From Liolophura sinensis (Eukaryota; Mollusca; Polyplacophora; Chitonida; Chitonidae), in the NCBI RefSeq assembly GCF_032854445.1, contig NC_088304.1, positions 742,001-806,000 on the forward strand: a stretch of 64,000 nt of DNA, given 5' to 3'. Position numbers and translations under genes: made by a program. The notes beneath the pieces were generated by a model. The model saw nothing but the letters and a program-made list of their open reading frames with translations, did no database searches and was not told where the DNA came from. Shown here one piece after another: positions 60,721-64,000 of this stretch. Numbering within the stretch: the stretch's first letter is position 1; each line of letters starts with the position of its first letter.

Positions 60721-61889
60721 GTAAGTATTTATAGGCCTTGTGGAATTTTAATGTGAAAGTATTAAATTTGGGAGCTGTTATGTTGACTTAGTGATGATCA
60801 AGAAGCGGATTTTTTCAATGAACTAACCAGTTGCAAACGTGTTACTCTGATTCACTACGATCAAGAGTTACAATGTGAAAGACAGTCAGATCTGTCTAAG
60901 GATATTTTGCTAGAGCTCTTGTATTTTGTGTTTTAATCTGGTACCATGTCTAACATCTTTGCTGTGCAAAAGGGTCTGACATTAAAAAAGGGTGAAAATA
61001 TTCAGTATTAGACAGGAGATAACCTGATAAGGCCAACTTGCATGTCTGTTGGATTTATCTGAGCGGCTAGTGCATAAATACAGTGTAAAACTATCAGTGA
61101 CGGTTGTGGACGCAGGCATTGCTTTTCTTTGAAGAAATTGTGCAAAAATCTGCTTCTTACATATTTGCAACTATGTCATATCCTCTACCACATGACAGAA
61201 ACAATCCAGTCAGCTTCACAAATGCTTTAAAGTTTATATTTGAAACTATGCACATCCAGGCACATTATTGTCCTGTATCATTGGTAAGTAGATGTTGAGA
61301 TCTAAGATAACATGGGAATTGTGTGGGGAAATCAACAACAATAAACGATATTCAGAAGTATGCTGGAAAATAACCAGAACTTAATAATAATATGTAACAC
61401 AACAGAACAATCTACAATGCATAGGCTTACTTATATTATGAACGTCAGCAAAGCATCAAGTTGGACATAAATATGTCGCCATGAGTTTTGTGTTAAACTC
61501 CATGGCATTCAGACAATGCTGTGGAAGTGAATTCTGTAGACTTGGTATCTTATGATATCTACACTTTGATTTTTTTCAATTTCATCTTGCTGGAAATAAT
61601 AGGCAGATTGAAATGTTGTCAGTGGTAGTATAAATGTTGCATCAAGCATTACATCACACATGGGGAGGTCTGCCTGCAACCTGCGGATAGTCATGGGTTT
61701 CCCCTGGTTTCCTCCCACCATAATGCAGGCTGTCATTGTATAAGTGAAATATTCTTAAGTATGGCATAAAACTCCAATCAAATAAGTAAATGAATAAATG
61801 AAACATTATATTTGTGAAAAATGCAGAGTGAAACCCCACAGTATTGTGACAAAAGTGGTCATCAAGCCCTATATGTTCCTGTGTTTCAG
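60721..61889 (+). other. GPATCH3 intron 1
   Basis: Begins GTAAGTATTT and ends CTGTGTTTCAG. It holds a truncated SINE-1 copy at 61663-61800. An open stretch at 61104-61298 followed by a donor-like GTAAGT (61284) has no family match, and inclusion would break the phase between the two exons. Confidence 0.85.
61663..61800 (+). mobile_element. SINE-1, 5'-truncated, opposite orientation to most copies
   Basis: CAACCTGCGGATAGTCATGG, GTTTCCCCTGGTTTCCTCCC, ACCATAATGCAGGCTG, AAGTGAAATATTCTTAAGTA, CTCCAATCAAATAAGTAAAT. The tRNA-like head and the GGGCTCTGCC segment are absent. Confidence 0.88.
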
Positions 61890-62416
61890 ATAAACAGACG
61901 CAGGTGTACAAGACTCGACACGAGCAGAGAAAGATCCCGGCAGAGAGAGAAGAATTCACGGCAGAAGATTTACACAAACTAGCTGAACTTCATCCACCTG
62001 ATATCATGCCAAACGGGAATGTCGGTACTCCCACATTGGTGTTTTTAGAGTTTATAAGACAGTGCAGATTACCCCCTGCTGTGATCAAGAAACTTGGACT
62101 CTCCTTCCCCAAAACAAGAACTAACAAAAAATATGGGAGTGTTCCATTTAATTATGGTGGTGAGCTGGTGGAGGAGGCAGATTTTTCAGAAGAAGGTGAA
62201 GACACTGTTGTAAAGACAGCCGATGGGAAAGAAATTCACAGTGAAGGGACGGTAACTGTAAATGCCCTGGAAGAAGAAACACTCTTCCATGGAGACACGT
62301 CAGGAAAATCTGCCTCAAAAGGAAAAAGAACTGAAAAGGAAAAGCGAAAGCAGATGATGTCAGAAAGGATTGAAGAGAAGATGATTGACAGAGAGAAAGG
62401 CGATCAATCTGAGGAG
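61890..62416 (+). CDS. GPATCH3: GPATCH3, exon 2 (conserved middle region)
   Basis: Follows the acceptor TGTGTTTCAG. The first two bases complete a split GAT codon with the G of exon 1; then 175 codons. Conserved blocks: EEFTAEDLHKLAEL, HPPDIMPNGNVGTP, FLEFIRQCRLPP and FPKTRTNKKYGSVPF, matching vertebrate GPATCH3 directly after the exon 1 region. The C-terminal half is charged (EKEKRKQMMSERIEEK), fitting the acidic/basic linker before the G-patch. I end the exon at GAGGAG before GTGCCT because beyond this the frame becomes hydrophobic and unlike the family (PCLIFIFVTLLFLHVF). That donor is weak, so the exact end is uncertain. The G-patch motif itself is not in the window. Confidence 0.92.
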
Positions 62417-63267
62417 GTGCCTTGTTTAATTTTCATATTTGTTACACTACTTTTTCTTCATGTGTTTTGTGTGAATCTGAGAGTAAAGGAATTCCTTCAT
62501 GTAAATACTAGATGAACACTTTTACTAGTTAGACACAGGCATAAACTTATTTTTTAGGCATCCTGTATTTCTTTTGTACATGTATATTAAAGTGATTGGT
62601 ACTTCAATACTGATAGTTACTTCATAATATTGAAGTCACAGTCAGAAAAAGCCTGTACCAGCTGCATGTATTCAAAAGTTAAACTTCCACTTTTGTAGTC
62701 TGAGAAAAATCAGAGACATTTTTTGAAACTAGCCTTGATTAGGTATTACCTTAAGTATTTATAATAACTACAGCTTATAGCAACTGTTTTTGCAAGGAAA
62801 GAAATTCATAAAAATGTTTGTGATCAGATCAGAAAAGGCTTTCAGAGTCTGGTATAATTTACAATTTGTTGATTCTGGCATGTTTGGATTGGCAATTAGA
62901 ATACTGTGCAAATCCATGTCAGGTTCTGGAACAGGACTATCTCCCTTCATCCTCTTCATTTGATAGATTATCTCCCCTGGGTGTGCTTTAGTGATATTTC
63001 TGTCCTGTGTGTCAAAAAGCTGCTAACTAATTACATGACAATGTTGTTTCAGTTATGATAGTAATTAATACCCTCTAGTGTAATGGAATATTCGATTGTC
63101 ATTGTGTAGTTTTTCCTTAAAATCATATATGTCTCTTAAAATAAGGCAGATTTGGCAAAGTATTTACAAAGTATTGTTTCTGTCTTCGATGTAAAAAGAA
63201 AAATAGGTAAGAGGCCAGTCTCCCTTACCTGTATTAATGACATAATTTGTCTTCATAAATGTCTGAA
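62417..63267 (+). other. GPATCH3 intron 2 (first part)
   Basis: AT-rich; no further GPATCH3 exon found before the window ends, so the intron is at least 1.58 kb and includes the nested SINEs and the terminal array. Confidence 0.7.
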
Positions 63268-63660
63268 GGGAGCTGAGTGGCTCAGATGGTTAAAGTACTG
63301 GATTGCTGCAACTATTAGACCTTTGATTTTTTTTTTTTTTTTTTTTTTGATTGGTGTTTTACGCCGTACTCAAGAATATTTCACTTACACGACGGCGGCC
63401 AGCATTATGGTGGGTGGAAACCGGGCAGAGCCCGGGGGAAACCCACGACCATCCGCAGGTTGCTGACAGACCTTCTCACGTATGGCCGGAGAGGAAGCCA
63501 GCATGAGCAGGACTTGAACTCACAGTGACCGCATTGGTGAGAGACTCCTGGGTCATTACGCTGCGCTAGCACTTTAACTGACTGAGCCACGGAGGCCCCT
63601 ATTAGACCTTTGAGCAATGTGTGACCACGAGTTTGAATCTAGTTCTGGCCGTTTCGGCTA
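63268..63660 (+). mobile_element. tRNA-derived SINE head, interrupted by SINE-1
   Basis: With the SINE-1 insertion removed, the flanks form a tRNA-like sequence on the plus strand: GGAGCTGAGTGGCTCAGATG, A-box TGGCTCAGATGG (63278-63289), then beyond the insertion B-box AGTTTGAATC (63630-63639). The downstream extent is unclear; the 25-bp array begins ~40 bp later. Confidence 0.65.
63313..63613 (-). mobile_element. SINE-1, full-length, with perfect 14-bp target duplication
   Basis: Element 63327-63599, with a pure T run on plus (A tail on the element strand) at 63327-63348. A-box TGGCTCAGTCAG (63589-63578) and B-box GTTCAAGTCC (63519-63510). TATTAGACCTTTGA occurs at 63313-63326 and 63600-63613. 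The long uninterrupted A-tail and exact target duplication mark a young insertion in GPATCH3 intron 2, antisense to the gene. Confidence 0.96.
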
Positions 63661-63702
63661 ACTGAAAGTCAGGATATTTGGTATGTTAGATATGTTGCCA
63701 AA

Positions 63703-64000
63703 ATGTGTATCCTGGCATCCTGGTAGTAGTTTTCTCTTGGCATCCTGGTTGTAGTTTTCTCCTGGTACCCTGGTTGTAGTTTTCTCCTGGCATCCTGGAT
63801 ATAGTTTACTCCTTTCATCCTGGTGGTAATTTTCTCCTAGCATCCTGTTTTTAGTTTTCTCCTGGCATCCTGGATGTAGTTTAATCCTTTCATCCTGGTT
63901 GTAGTTTTCTCCTGGTACCCTGGTTGTAGTTTTCTCCTGGCATCCTGGATATAGTTTACTCCTTTCATCCTGGTGGTAGTTTTCTCCTGGCATCCTACTT
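63703..64000. repeat. Tandem array, ~25-bp unit, ~12 copies to the window end
   Basis: The unit is TAGTTTTCTCCTGGCATCCT followed by GGTTG, with variants (TTTACTCCTTTCATCC, CTGGTACCC). Variants recur in the same order about every 175 bp (TACCCTGG near 63765 and 63916), suggesting a multi-unit repeat. The array continues past base 64000. Confidence 0.93.

Noticed and set aside
61104-61298. Possible extra GPATCH3 exon ending in GTAAGT at 61284
   Set aside because: Not present in the known protein, and including it breaks the phase between exon 1 (phase 1) and the exon at 61890.

Overview
This is animal nuclear DNA, most likely from a mollusc. I infer this from spliced exons with GT..AG junctions, AT-rich non-coding DNA, tRNA-headed SINEs with target-site duplications, short TIR transposons, and bodies of the two SINE families that look like repeats common in molluscan genomes. 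Nothing bacterial or viral, no operons, no CRISPR array and no rRNA or free-standing tRNA gene was seen. The species cannot be fixed by reading alone.

There are two recognisable genes, both partial and both at the edges. On the left, minus strand, are the first two coding exons (5963-5838 and 5256-5141) of a class I unconventional myosin of the MYO1C/MYO1H type. The gene runs off the left end through an intron that carries three tandem arrays. On the right, plus strand, are two coding exons (60283-60720 and 61890-62416) of GPATCH3; its C-terminal G-patch region lies beyond base 64000. GPATCH3 exon 1 carries an apparent one-base deletion that creates a premature stop. A third, tentative 64-nt coding exon lies at 42257-42194 on the minus strand.

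The ~54 kb between the genes looks intergenic or intronic and is dominated by repeats. About thirty tandem arrays, mostly unrelated in sequence, with units of 16-133 bp, cover roughly 27 kb of the window by my boundaries. Several show higher-order structure: 156-bp dimers at 17743-18372, a 744-bp duplicated block at 26395-28515, and a 182-bp duplicated block near 51.2-51.5 kb. Long ORFs inside these arrays arise because the unit lacks stops and are not genes.

Interspersed elements fall into three families. SINE-1 has a tRNA-like head on the strand of the element, a conserved body and an A-rich or (AAAT)n tail; copies at 55592 and 63313 have perfect 14-bp target duplications. SINE-2 has a different tRNA-like head and a (CACT)n tail; copies at 25747 and 48594 have target duplications. 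A ~211-bp MITE-like family has ~24-bp inverted ends, with about five copies. The most unusual structure is at 51131-52445: a SINE-2-like element whose interior has been replaced by two tandem arrays, one of which (62-bp unit) is recognisably an amplified piece of the SINE body.
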